DNA of 13,905 nt from Dichomitus squalens LYAD-421 SS1. Lineage: Eukaryota > Basidiomycota > Agaricomycetes > Polyporales > Polyporaceae. Location of the stretch: assembly GCF_000275845.1 (NCBI RefSeq), contig NW_006766948.1, positions 93,216 through 107,120 of the forward strand, read 5' to 3'. The notes beneath the pieces were generated by a model. It was not told the DNA's origin, did no database searches, and saw only the letters and a list, made by a program, of their open reading frames with translations. The first letter of the stretch is position 1. Each line of letters starts with the position of its first letter. The translations under genes were made by a program, and so were the position numbers. Shown here piece by piece: positions 1 through 9,400 of the stretch.

Positions 1-400
1 AAGAGGTAGATGTAACGAAGTACTCACTCTTCAGTCAGTAAGGAAAGACTGAAGAGGGAGGACGAAATCTGAAGTCCTTATATACTACAGAGAAGTGTCC
101 ATGACTAATCGAAGAGTGGTTAGTCACATGTACCATAGTGTGATGAATACTACAACGACGAAAGAATTGCGACATATCGCACCATAGGATGAGTAAGAGA
201 TGAGTAAGGCATAGACCTGTCTAGACCGTTCTGGAGTAGTACGGATTGTCCTAGACAGTACCAGAAGAGTCCGGAAGCATAGCTATAGTACACGAGCAGA
301 GAGTCCCAAATATGGTAACATACTACATAAGTGACTACAGCTAAGCGCTAGGAGACGCATAGCCTCGTGTAGTCCGGACCGGATAAATCCAAGTTCAACA
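1..400 (+). mobile_element. LTR copy 1 (3' part of a long terminal repeat)
   Basis: This stretch matches 13254-13653 without gaps, with about 13 substitutions in 400 bases by hand count (roughly 97% identity). It ends with TTCAACA, and the two copies diverge immediately after it, so position 400 is a true repeat boundary. The left part, which would start with TG about 135 bases further left, is outside the window. It holds a hairpin (arms 27-36 and 47-56), a short inverted repeat around 103-125 and a TATA-like stretch near 79-84. No tRNA-like primer-binding site follows position 400, and the next sequence is a fragment of an unrelated minus-strand gene, so a solo LTR is more likely than the 5' end of a complete retrotransposon. 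Because the left flank is missing, no target-site duplication can be tested. Confidence 0.75.
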
Positions 401-934
401 CATACCTCCTGTACTGTGCACAATGGCTCGAGCTCTCAGTCAACAATCTCCTCCACGCACTCCAGGGCAAACTCCTCAAGAGCCTTCCTAGCGCCCTGGG
501 GCCATACATGATGGTGTCGTGAGGAGGATGCGCGAGGGACCTTGTACCAGCGCTCGAGAATGCGGGGAAGCTCCTCGCTGCCCATAAGAGCGCTCTGCTC
601 GTACTGGACCTTAGGGTCTGAGATGCATGGGGAGATACATATCTACGGAGTCCATAAAAGCCAAAATTGACTTAACGCGGTCGACAATGCTGGTGCGCGT
701 GCGGGAAATCGAGAATGCGAGGCGCTCGCGCATGACCCGGGTGTTGTGGCGGTATATCGGTGGGATGTGAGTCTCGGGGGCAGCTTCGATCGGATCCCAG
801 TCGGACGCATCGGAAAGCCGGTCGCTGCTGCACTCGGACGGAGCGTAGTCTTCGTCCTCCTCGTCGTCTTTGAAAAGAGCTCCCCATCCGTTGTGGAGCT
901 CATCGGGTTCTGCCTCGGGTCCGCGAGGGTCCAT
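401..934 (-). pseudogene. Broken fragment of a repetitive agaricomycete gene (N-terminal part)
   Basis: An ATG at 934 opens a frame of 107 codons to 611. It has an acidic region (DDEEDEDYAP and similar) and then a basic helix-like segment ending in DRVKSILAFMDSVDMYLP. The protein continues in another frame from about 621 down to 401 (SDPKVQYEQSALMGSEELP, then ARKALEEFALECVEEIVD), so there is a frame change, probably with a small deletion, near 615-625. A TGA at 438-436 interrupts the second part, and the LTR at 400 cuts off the rest. The pattern (short helical segment, SDPKV.YE..ALM.SEELP, then ALEEFA.ECV.EI) resembles the N-terminal part of a widespread repetitive family of agaricomycete proteins, some of which I recall carrying DUF6589 further on. 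That assignment is from memory and uncertain. No function is claimed. Confidence 0.6.
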
Positions 935-1210
935 AGGCGCGCACTAGAAGAGTTCCTCTGTCTGCCCATACGAGAGACAGAGCATAACAGACGAATTGAG
1001 TATGGGGGATGTATAGCAACTGCTCGCAAGAGTCAGAGAGATGTACCAGTTACGGGAGTATCGACGTCGAGCAGACGGTAGGCTCGGCGCAGTTCAAAGA
1101 CGTCGCAAGATAAGCAGGCAGGCGCGCGCGACAAGACAGCTCGGACACGTCGGGAGAGAGGCAGGAAAGTCACACAGGTCACCGAGCGGGGAGTCACGGG
1201 GGTGGATCCA

Positions 1211-1275
1211 CCAGACGTTCAGGAGCGCGGAAAGTCCCGGTTTTTTCATTTCCGCTCAAAGCTCCGAACGTCTGG
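1211..1275. repeat. Imperfect foldback (65-bp hairpin)
   Basis: Three nested arms pair in order: 1211-1220 (CCAGACGTTC) with 1266-1275 (GAACGTCTGG); 1222-1226 (GGAGC) with 1261-1265 (GCTCC); and 1227-1233 (GCGGAAA) with 1249-1255 (TTTCCGC). The bulges are one base on the left and five on the right, and the loop is 15 bases with a run of six T. It could be a terminal-repeat relic, a small-RNA precursor or a transcription stop; the sequence alone does not decide. Confidence 0.65.
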
Positions 1276-1415
1276 TCACGAGACTAGGAGAGCGGGCGCA
1301 GGTGAGGAGGGGAGGAAAGGCCGACGGCGCTTGTTGCTATGGGCGCATCAGCGCGCACTCTAGTGTTGATGATCAAATTGCCTAGAATAGCATGAGGGCG
1401 CATATTGAGCGTCTA

Positions 1416-1594
1416 GGTTAGGGTTTGCGCGAAGAGGACCCGCCATTCGTGCTCCCTCCCCTCCCTCGCTGGTCCCCCGAGCCGGGAGCACTCAGGCGGG
1501 CACTCTAAAGCCTCGTTCGCGCGATAAATACAGACGGCCTCCCCTCTCGGGGTGAAGATGTGGGTGGCTCCCAACCCGAACCCAAACCCTAACC
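1416..1594. repeat. Inverted pair of telomere-like words
   Basis: GGTTAGGGTTTG at 1416-1427 recurs exactly inverted as CAAACCCTAACC at 1583-1594, with about 155 bases between. Around the right copy there are degenerate neighbours (CCGAACCC, AACTCTAACC). Fungal telomeres use TTAGGG, so this may be a short interstitial telomere-like scar, but each copy holds only one or two units and chance or terminal repeats of a small element remain possible. Confidence 0.45.
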
Positions 1595-1651
1595 GAAACT
1601 CTAACCGAATCACCTATGTCAGGGGAGAGGGAGGTCTGAGACGGGCAAGGG

Positions 1652-1697
1652 AGGTCTGCAGACCTGCAAGGGCAATTAACCCTGGGGTCTGCAGACC
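1652..1697. repeat. Two GGTCTGCAGACC palindromes
   Basis: A perfect 14-bp palindrome (AGGTCTGCAGACCT) lies at 1652-1665, and its 12-bp core is repeated at 1686-1697. A half copy, GGGAGGTCTG, occurs at 1629-1638 and again at 1649-1658. Repeated palindromes of this size can be binding sites of dimeric regulators, but no gene with a clear start lies next to them. Confidence 0.5.
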
Positions 1698-1859
1698 TCG
1701 TTTTAGTCTTACCCTGAGTCTAGCTTGCTGATACATCTCACTTCTCAACTCTAGTGGCCCCGAATCACAGCGTCTCCAAGGTGTCACAAAGGGCCAATAC
1801 ATATCAAGACATCGGTAGATCTCTCTGCATTCGCCGACTATCGCGAAGCGTGGCAGTAT

Positions 1860-1945
1860 CTTGGGTGCCAAGGTTCCGACCTAGAGTGCGCACGCTGCAA
1901 GAGGACAAAGTGCTCTAGTCGAAGACCTCAACTGAAGGAGACTAG
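1860..1945 (+). pseudogene. Possible Cys-rich (zinc-cluster-like) exon remnant
   Basis: An open plus-strand frame reads ECARCKRTKCSSRRPQLKET, with TGC codons at 1887, 1896 and 1911, and ends at a good donor (GTGAGT from 1946). A possible acceptor (TGCTTAG) closes near 2015. The spacing C-x2-C-x4-C is shorter than the standard fungal Zn2Cys6 half-site (C-x2-C-x6-C), and no start codon or convincing following exon was found. It may be a decayed DNA-binding exon or a chance match. Confidence 0.25.
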
Positions 1946-2993
1946 GTGAGTACTTATGCGAGCACGCCCTCACTTGGCCCATATCGACATTTACATTCTG
2001 AGGTGTTGCTGCTTAGATGTAGCCAACTCGAGTGCGGTATTAAGATCGCTGAAGATCCACGAGTACATTGACCATTCGGACCCTCACGACGCGGACCGCC
2101 GCCTGCCGCCACTTATGACCATTTCTGCGCTACCACCGCATCACTGTACGGCGTCCAATAGCTAGACGTTCCCGGTATCAAACTAGGGTGTCCATTTCTA
2201 GTCGACCCTGGTCCCTGACTCGCATATTACTGCCTGCCCACCAGGTTTGTAGTTGCGGCGATTGGCATGTCCTGTCCTTCGGTCTTCTGCTGCAATAGCA
2301 TCCCCTGTAATTCCCTCTAGGACTCTCTAACTCCAGGTCAAAGTTCACGACACGACACACTACAAACCGCTTTTCACTGCCGGCGGAGCAGGTAGAAATG
2401 AGGTCTCCGCATCCAAACCAAGATCCGATACATTCACAGGCATGTCATCCGGATGTCCACCTTCAATCGCAGCTATTGAGAAGCACCGTACACAATCTCA
2501 GAGAGGGGCAGACCACAGAAAGGAGCTGCCTACGATCAGACCACATATGGGCTCAGGCTCACCGGCACCGGTCACCCTCCATGCCCAGCTAGTCTGCAGA
2601 ATGATCGACCACGCAGTATCCCTATACGTACGCTCTGCTCTCCCGTTTCAGAACAGCTTCACACCAGCAACAGAGAGCATTGGCGGCACTTTGCTTGATA
2701 TCGCAATCCCAGTGGCCTGGGATAAGATCGACATCATGACGCGGGCGTACATCTCCAGGAGATGTCGTTTGCGGAGCACTTCCGCAAGATTCGACAATAT
2801 TTATCGAATTCGGCAATGAAACGCCTTTCGACACCTCAACTGTCTAAACATGTGGGACGGAATAGGCGCGCATCTTTACGCGAAGGTCGTACCGAGTCAG
2901 ATATGTAGCGCCCGCGAATAAGCATCACGTTTCTTTCTATCCAACGCTCTTGACCACACATGAAGCTTTGAAGCTTGGCCATTTTCAGTTGGC
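1946..2993. other. Stretch with no recognised gene
   Basis: Open frames exist, the longest on the plus strand at 2442-2819 (125 codons), but I recognise no family, no clear domain and no consistent splice pattern. The part from 2607 to 2750 (translation starting MIDHAVSLYVRSALPF) has a protein-like composition and could be an exon of an unknown or decayed gene. The region ends against the stop of the membrane-protein gene at 2994. Confidence 0.4.
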
Positions 2994-4442
2994 TTACACG
3001 ATCACAGCACCCATCCCGAACAAGCACCCTCCGAGCAGCACCGTCGCCCAGATACCCAGCATCCGCGGAAGTCCCGTCCAAAAGTACGCCAAAATGCCCA
3101 GGAGAGCGAGTATGAACCCCAGCTGCGTCATCACCGCGATCGCAGTGTGGCACCGTATCAGCACAGTCACCATGGACCGCAGTCTCACCACCGGGTCGTC
3201 AGGGGTGGCTAGTGCCTCCATCTCATTCTTCACCCGTTTCTTGCGTGGGACCATGCCGCAGAGGAGATACTGCCGGAAGGGGACCTTATGTACTGAGACC
3301 AGGGAGCGGAGGTCGATGTATGCGTTCCATTCGGTGGCAGGGAGAGGGGCCAGGGTTGGGGCGGTGGAAAGGGACTGAGCATGCATTTGGTGGGTCTTCT
3401 GTTGCCCATCAGAGGCGGTGCACGGACGCTCGGTGGATTGTTCCTGTTTCTCGGCATCCGAGAGGCGATAGCGGATGAGGACAAAGGATGCAATGTAGGC
3501 GAGGATCGCTGTGTGAAGGGAAGGTTCGTCAGACGCTTTGATTCCAGAGACTACCACGCTTTTGACATAGTGGTTTGTGCGTTAGAGAGCCGATCAAGAT
3601 GCAAGTTGAATCCGCCATTCAAGACGCGAGACACTAGGACACTGAGAGCCTGAGAGACACCTTGGTCTCCCCTGGTTGGACCCTGCTAGGCAACACACTC
3701 GGTGGGGTCGGAGTCCCACAGCGTCAGACCACCTGATTCGGGTCACATATGGTTTGGCTTGTACACGAACTGGGTATGATGCTTCGAAAGGGCCATTCGA
3801 CATGCAAGATGCTGTAACGATAGTCCCTCACCGAAGAATGAAACCCCATTCAGGCCGATCACAAAGCCGACGAAGATGCAAGCTCGATCCTTCACCAACA
3901 ACGTTGGAGGCATATCGAGATCTTCTATGTGCCCTGCTGGGCGACGCTCTCGGTGGATTCCCGTTGTGAAAATACCTCATTGAGCTTGCATACTGTTCGG
4001 CTCCCGACCCAACTGAACGTCTCGCAAGGCGCTGGTACTTACACGCGCATACATGGAGGATGATCGCCCCTCCCAAGCTCGCTGAGACGAGCAAGTCTAT
4101 TGAGGACCAAGCATTGAAGTCCGGCGGGCGTGAGGGAAAGGAGTATACCATGCTGTCTATGGAGACAAAAAACGCCGTCTATGATCCGTGACATGCGGTA
4201 TGTGCCATGCATAAACATACTGTAGTACGCGTCCAGGAGAAGAGGTCGTACTTACGATAACTGCCATAGCCTGAAGACGGTCAAGCCAGACTTGGACAAC
4301 GGAGAGCAACGCTTGCTTTGTGGCGTCTTCCGGGGTCGCAGCGGGTGCTATCACCGACAGGTCAGTACGCGTGGATATGAGACAGGATTGTGGACAGCAG
4401 CGACTAACCAGCAGGAGCGGCAGCATTGAGCGACCTGAACAT
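2994..4442 (-). CDS. Unknown multi-pass membrane protein, four exons, apparently intact
   Basis: Predicted exons are 4442-4409, 4347-4256, 4178-4043 and 3508-2994. Donors are GTTAGT, GTAAGT and GTAAGT; acceptors are GATAG, CATAG and ACACAG; all phases agree. The product is about 258 residues from ATG at 4442 (start MFRSLNAAAPAA) to the stop at 2994. An N-terminal helix (LLSVVQVWLDRLQAMAVI) leads into a hydrophobic patch near 35-56. A long membrane segment at about 73-99 ends in ASFVLIRYRL, a hydrophilic middle follows, and two hydrophobic segments close the protein (about 211-231 and 238-258). I recall similar proteins of unknown function in agaricomycetes but can name no family or activity. 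Introns 1 and 2 are 61 and 77 nt; intron 3 is 534 nt, far longer, and contains repeats. No stop or frame break was found. Confidence 0.7.
3509..4042 (-). repeat. Oversized intron with a degenerate direct duplication
   Basis: This is intron 3 of the membrane-protein gene. Two word pairs recur in the same order about 250-280 bases apart: 3588-3613 with 3865-3890 (21 of 26 identical) and 3681-3705 with 3932-3956 (21 of 25 identical, core CCCTGCT.GGC). The order and spacing suggest an old tandem duplication or two copies of a small repeat, now diverged. The intron still has good ends, GTAAGT and ACACAG. Confidence 0.5.
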
Positions 4443-5033
4443 CGTGGGAGGAGCTAGATAAAAGTTGGGGCTCACAAGTAGCACAGGAATCCATTTATAT
4501 CACGACTTCCAGGTTGGGCATCTGGCACTTCACAGAGGCAGCCCGATGATTCAGTTTCCATTCGAAGGCGGCGGCGTTTCGTCACCTGTCAAAGCATGTC
4601 ACCGGCTTCTGACTGTCCGCCAGCTTCGTTGTACTTGTGTACACCTTTTGACCTGTAAAACATTGGGTCCATACCAGCTACATACGACAGGCATGTTGGA
4701 CATTGACTCACCATCTGGTTGAGAGTTTGCCATCCAGCGCATTCATCGGTTGCGTGTCCCAAAGACCAAAGTCGTAGAGCGTCCATTGACGGTCGTGGGA
4801 ACCCGAACCCGCCATCACATCCACGAATGGCAATACAAACGCCCAATGTCGCTTTCGACGCGAATTTCACGCATCCATGTGCTGATATTATGGCGATCTT
4901 CAACTTGAGACATCACCACACGCAGTCTGTTGTCCTCCGTCCACGTCTATGCCAAATTCAGACAGTATATGCTTCTCAACCGAACGACAGCCAGAAAATC
5001 ACTAGGAATGGAGACGGGCTGTGGCACTTTTGG
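4443..5033. other. Upstream region of the membrane-protein gene; no other gene seen
   Basis: The bases just before the ATG at 4442 should hold its promoter. An AT-rich TTTTATCTA lies on the minus strand about 12-20 bases upstream of the ATG, which is too close to be a typical TATA box for that start. A minus-strand frame of 104 codons (4903-4589) resembles no family I know and lacks splice support. Confidence 0.4.
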
Positions 5034-5038
5034 TAGTA

Positions 5039-5532
5039 CCTGTACCCGGACGGGTGTATGCCCGTGTTACTCAGGTACGGGTATGTATCTATCGAAGATA
5101 ATGTAGAGCTGAAAGCAATCATCACGACTAGTGTACCACGCCCGCCCTTTGCATGCCTTATCCATCACATCATGCCCCCCGCCGTCAACAGTGCCCGCTC
5201 CCTACACACGATCTCCCTCGACATCGACACCTGAGTCCCCACTGCTGAATCCGCAGAATATCCAAATGCCACGCACCACATAGCCGTGTCTGACTCTCTG
5301 AGGAGATGAATCTCAAGTCTGACCTGCAGTGCATCGCTGAGCTCATCTGGGCGTGCGGACGGAGGTCACCTTGAGGAAGGGACATGTTGTCGCGTTTGTG
5401 CTGTGGACCCTACCCGAGATCGGTACCTACTCAGTAACCAGTTCAACCTGTACGCAACATTGGGTACATGGATATCCGCCCACGCGTACGGGTTTCACTC
5501 CCAGACGGGTGTATACCCGTACCCGTGGCGGG
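5039..5532. mobile_element. Short non-autonomous inverted-repeat element (MITE-like)
   Basis: The sequence TAGTA occurs immediately left (5034-5038) and right (5533-5537). Just inside, the ends are imperfect inverted repeats of about 30 bases: the left end contains GGACGGGTGTATGCCCGTG, and the right end read in reverse contains GTACGGGTATACACCCGTC. The word ACGGGT or its complement ACCCGT recurs several times within 60 bases of both ends, as subterminal motifs of DNA transposons often do. The interior (about 400 bases) shows no transposase. A 494-bp non-autonomous element with a 5-bp target duplication is the simplest reading. The superfamily is open, because the terminal repeats match imperfectly and TAGTA could be part of the repeat. 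Confidence 0.5.
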
Positions 5533-5546
5533 TAGTAGATTCTACA

Positions 5547-5600
5547 ACAGAACATGCGTGTTTGCCCGCCTATTAGGCGTGAAAAACATGCATGTTCTGT
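5547..5600. repeat. Strong hairpin just right of the inverted-repeat element
   Basis: The outer arms 5547-5563 (ACAGAACATGCGTGTTT) and 5582-5600 pair with one G:T or mismatch position. The inner arms 5567-5571 (CGCCT) and 5575-5579 (AGGCG) close a 3-base loop, so the 54 bases fold almost completely. It lies 14 bases beyond the end of the element at 5532. It could be a small-RNA precursor, a transcription stop or a trace of element excision. Confidence 0.65.
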
Positions 5601-6499
5601 GCCTGCCTATTCAGATTCTGCCCATCCCTGCCCGTCCCTGCTTGCTGTTCGCATTTTTTCCCTGTTTACTACTTGTAGAACAATTACCTCCAGCTAGCCA
5701 TCCTGTTTGCGAGCCAAAACGAAACGAGTAACAACAAAGGTTATCGTGACGAAAAAAAGGGAACGTTACGCATTCGAACGTAGCGCTGTGTTCAGACGCT
5801 GGAACGTGGTACTACTGACCACTCCGCCATACAGCCATGTGATGACAGATCGCCCATCCATCAACATGACGATCCAGGTATGGCGGTCGGCGCAGGTATG
5901 CATCACCGTAATCACCGCGTTTAAGGACTTTCTGGTTCAAGCGTGTGTACGTTAGGGAGTATCAGCGAGTAGCAGCTAGTTGTAGGACAATAAGCAGATA
6001 AGGCGCTGTAATATGTGTGTGAACGGAAATACATACAAATGACTTTAAATGGATAGCAACTGTATGCGTAGTGCACGTGGCAAACGCGTCGCGTCGTCGC
6101 GCCTTAAAGAGTATGTCAATAGCCTTACATGGTCATTGTACTAACAACTATCCGAGCTTGAACTTTGAGGCCTAGTGGCAGCCTAAAAGTATCTGTGAAT
6201 AGATCAAAGCATCCAATCCATACCTGACAGTACACTAGCAATTCGGCCACTCCAAGGTGTCGCGAGTTCCAAACACTTCCAAGTCGTTAGTCTACTCACA
6301 TATGGTTTGAATTCAATCCAGTAGCATCGTCGCTCTCTTGCAGCATTCTCGAATGGCTCGATTGATACAAGCTGCTATTGACGGTCAGCTTGCACCTTTG
6401 GTTTGGGGGAGCCTTTCGGATATCTAGTACTTACGGATGGGAAATTTTTTGTCGCCGTACGCACAGATTACTTCTTCCTCCCTCCCCTCGTAATAGGCT
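5601..6499. other. Upstream region of the transposase gene; no gene seen
   Basis: Open frames are short (82 codons or fewer) and unlike any protein I know. The part near 6500 should contain the promoter of the transposase gene. I looked for a CACTA-type terminal repeat left of the gene and a matching TAGTG end to the right and found no convincing pair, so the left border of the element is not defined. Confidence 0.4.
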
Positions 6500-9400
6500 A
6501 TGGCAACAACTAGTGGTAGCCGCCACCGCTTCTGCACTTGTCCGCCATGCAAACAGCTCGACCCCATGGGGCAATGGATCTCAACTACTACAGCTTTGAA
6601 CCACGAGAGGGTGGCGCGGATGATGGGGTCTCACACATATCAGCGCGGACGGAGTCGAGCAACCGTGACAGTATCTCACGGCTGCGGTGCAATGCCACGA
6701 GGCGGTCGGGGTGCTACAACATTACGAGGTGGCCGCGGTGCCCCCCCCGCGCGATCAGGGACTGTTTCTGGCACACAGGCCAGCATACCCATGAAGCGCG
6801 CACGGACCCCGTCACCCCTCAACACACCTCTCAGGCATGAAGCCCTGGATCCATCGCCTTTCGATGAACTTGGGGAAGTTGATATTGTCGACTACCCGAG
6901 TGGTGATGCGGTCGGCCGGGTTCATGATGAGGACTGGCGAGACTTTGCAACGGTTAGTATATATATGCGTCTTTAAGATCTTTTCTTGGATGTTATTCCT
7001 ATAGAACATCAATCCGCCCAGCGCGGACAGTGGTTTCCACAGAGAAGACGCGCATTTTCGCGACGTCAGCGGTAGCCCAACGGCACAGACATTCGATGAG
7101 CGCCCCCAGTACCACGGCTCCAATACTCAGCCTGCACGCTCACTTGGTCTCTATGACGACCCAGACGACCTGGATGCTCTACAGCTCCTTGCGGAAGATT
7201 TTTGTCCACAACAGGTCAATGTCGAGCCAGAGGAAGAGGACGACGGGTCCATCTCCATCAGCGCTGATAGAGATGCGTCAAACCTCTCACCGGCGACCAA
7301 CCCTGCCGGCGACACCGCTCAAGTCGCGACGCCAGCGATGTCTACTGGGAACAACCTTGGGCCTTGTCCCGGTCTCTCTGAGCCTCTGCACCCGATGTTT
7401 GCACGAGCTTGTGATCTCCCTGATTTTCCGCCTCCTCGGCCTGCTTCCGACGTCTACGCTTCAGCCCACGATCTGTGGTACATCCGCTCCGTCCTCCTGC
7501 TCGTCGTCTTCCTACACACTCACCATCACGTCACATTCCATGCTTGCAATCTCACCCTCTCCACACTTCGCGTCATATTCCTGGCTCTTAAGCTCATCAA
7601 TGCTGCCGATCCCATGCCCACGGCGCTTACGACCGCCCTCAAGAGGCTTGATCTTACTGACCATTTCCACGTGCTCATTGAATGCCCCCAATGTCGACGC
7701 CTTTTCAAGCCGGAACTCGTCAACCGCCACATGAAGTGCCCTGAATGCGAAATCCCCTTGTTCAGCCAAGGTCCCCGGAATGTCTTATTGTGACTCCTCG
7801 GACGTCCTCCTCCTACACCCATCCACAAGGCTGTCACGCCTTTTCGACTCCTTTCTTCCGCCCTCGTGCACTTATTGCGCCAGCCGGGCATCGAGAGGGA
7901 ACTAGACGTGTGGCGCTACAGACCTCCACCACCTCCTGGTGTGTACTCCTCCATCCAGCACGGTCGTCGGTGACAATCTCTCCGGGGGGCCGATGGTCAG
8001 CCATTCTTCGGGCCCCAAGGAGGAGACGAGCTCCGGATAGGAGTCATTCTTCACGTAGATTGGTGAGTCCTTTGCCAGCGCAATCGAGATCGCGAATGCT
8101 CAGCATGGTCATCGTCACGGTACAATTGTGCTCACGTCGGCCACAGGTTTTCGGCTTCTTCGAGTGCCTTCAGTGCGTCGTACTCATCGGGTGCTATATC
8201 GTTCTCAATTCCTAATCTGCCACCGGTGTTACGGTGCGTGCACAGTTGAGGACATCACTCTTGATACACTCTAACAGTGGACATAGGTATCACATAGAGA
8301 ACCTCATCCTGAGCGCGATGACTGATGGTCCAAAGGAGCCTGACGCCGAGGAGGTACAGCATTGGCTCAAGTTGGTCGTAGATGACCTTCTCGTGCTGTT
8401 CTACCTAGGGATATTCGCGCCGACAGAGTCGCGCAAGGATGGTACATCAAGTCGTGAATTTGTTTTGAGATGCTCCCCACTCAATGCATTTTACAGGCCG
8501 ACGTATGAGGGTGGCCCTGGTCTGCACGTGTGCTGATCATCCCGCCATGTGCAAGGCAGCCGGCTTCGCGGACAAAAGCCACCTTAAAGCGCCTTGCACT
8601 CAGGGAACAATTGACACCAAGAATATGTATTCAGATAAATGTCTGAAGGGCGGTAAGAGTGTTTTGAACATTACGGTGTCGTTCTCGTGCCTGGCGGACA
8701 AGCTGCCTTCCGAGCGCTTTCAACTTCCACCTGCATCTTATTATCCATGCTCTTGGTTCTTCCCCAGTCTGCTTCAACTATCTTTATCACCGAAAAGAAG
8801 TGCATGGACCACAGCTAATTGATGTCTTATTAGGATGTCCGCTGAGAAGCGCAGAAGTTCACGTCGCTCGGGCCCGAGCATGGCAGGCGCTTGAGGACAA
8901 GAAGGAACATGATGATTATTTCAAGTCTTATGGGTTGCGGTGGTCCGAGCTAATGCGACTTCCTTACTACGACTGTGTCGCTATGACGGTAATTGATCCG
9001 ATGCACAACCTGCTTCTCGGTGAGTGAAGTTTTGTCTGTTCATTGAACACATGCTTGCTGACCAAATGGCACGTAGGCGTGGTGAAACATCAGTGGTATA
9101 CGCACTGGATTAAGGGTGGTGCTTTGCGTGCTGATGCGAAGGCGGGCACAAAGCAAGAACTGTCTGTGCTGCACAGATTCCTCGACACGGTAAGCGGATT
9201 CGTGATTTTCAATGTTGCCTTCAGTGAATGTTTGCTTTTCCAGTTTGAGGCTCCTGAGTGGGTTGGCCGCCTTCCTCTGCGCGTCGGGGAGCCTGCAGGC
9301 GGTTCCCTCATGGCAGACGAATACAAGTTGATGATCATTTGCCCAGGTATGATCATCGTAAGTTGCGCTTATCTTGTGGACACCCTGGGTCTCATCGGAC

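Larger units (their letters stand above)
935..1860. other. Non-coding stretch with foldback and short palindromes
   Basis: No open frame here looks like a conserved protein. The visible structure is a 65-bp foldback at 1211-1275, an inverted pair of telomere-like words at 1416-1427 and 1583-1594, and GGTCTGCAGACC palindromes at 1652-1697, each listed separately. The frame at 1413-1613 on the minus strand reads through the telomere-like word and has a low-complexity composition, so it is not taken as a gene. Confidence 0.5.

Noticed and set aside
1413..1613. Minus-strand frame of 66 codons
   Set aside because: It is generated largely by the telomere-like and low-complexity sequence, with no start context or family resemblance.
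4589..4903. Minus-strand frame of 104 codons
   Set aside because: No recognised domain, no splice support and no nearby regulatory signal; length alone is not unusual at this base composition.
7030..7734. Plus-strand frame of 234 codons
   Set aside because: It overlaps the transposase exon 7005-8062 in a different frame; the other frame carries the Cys motifs and joins the flanking exons in phase.
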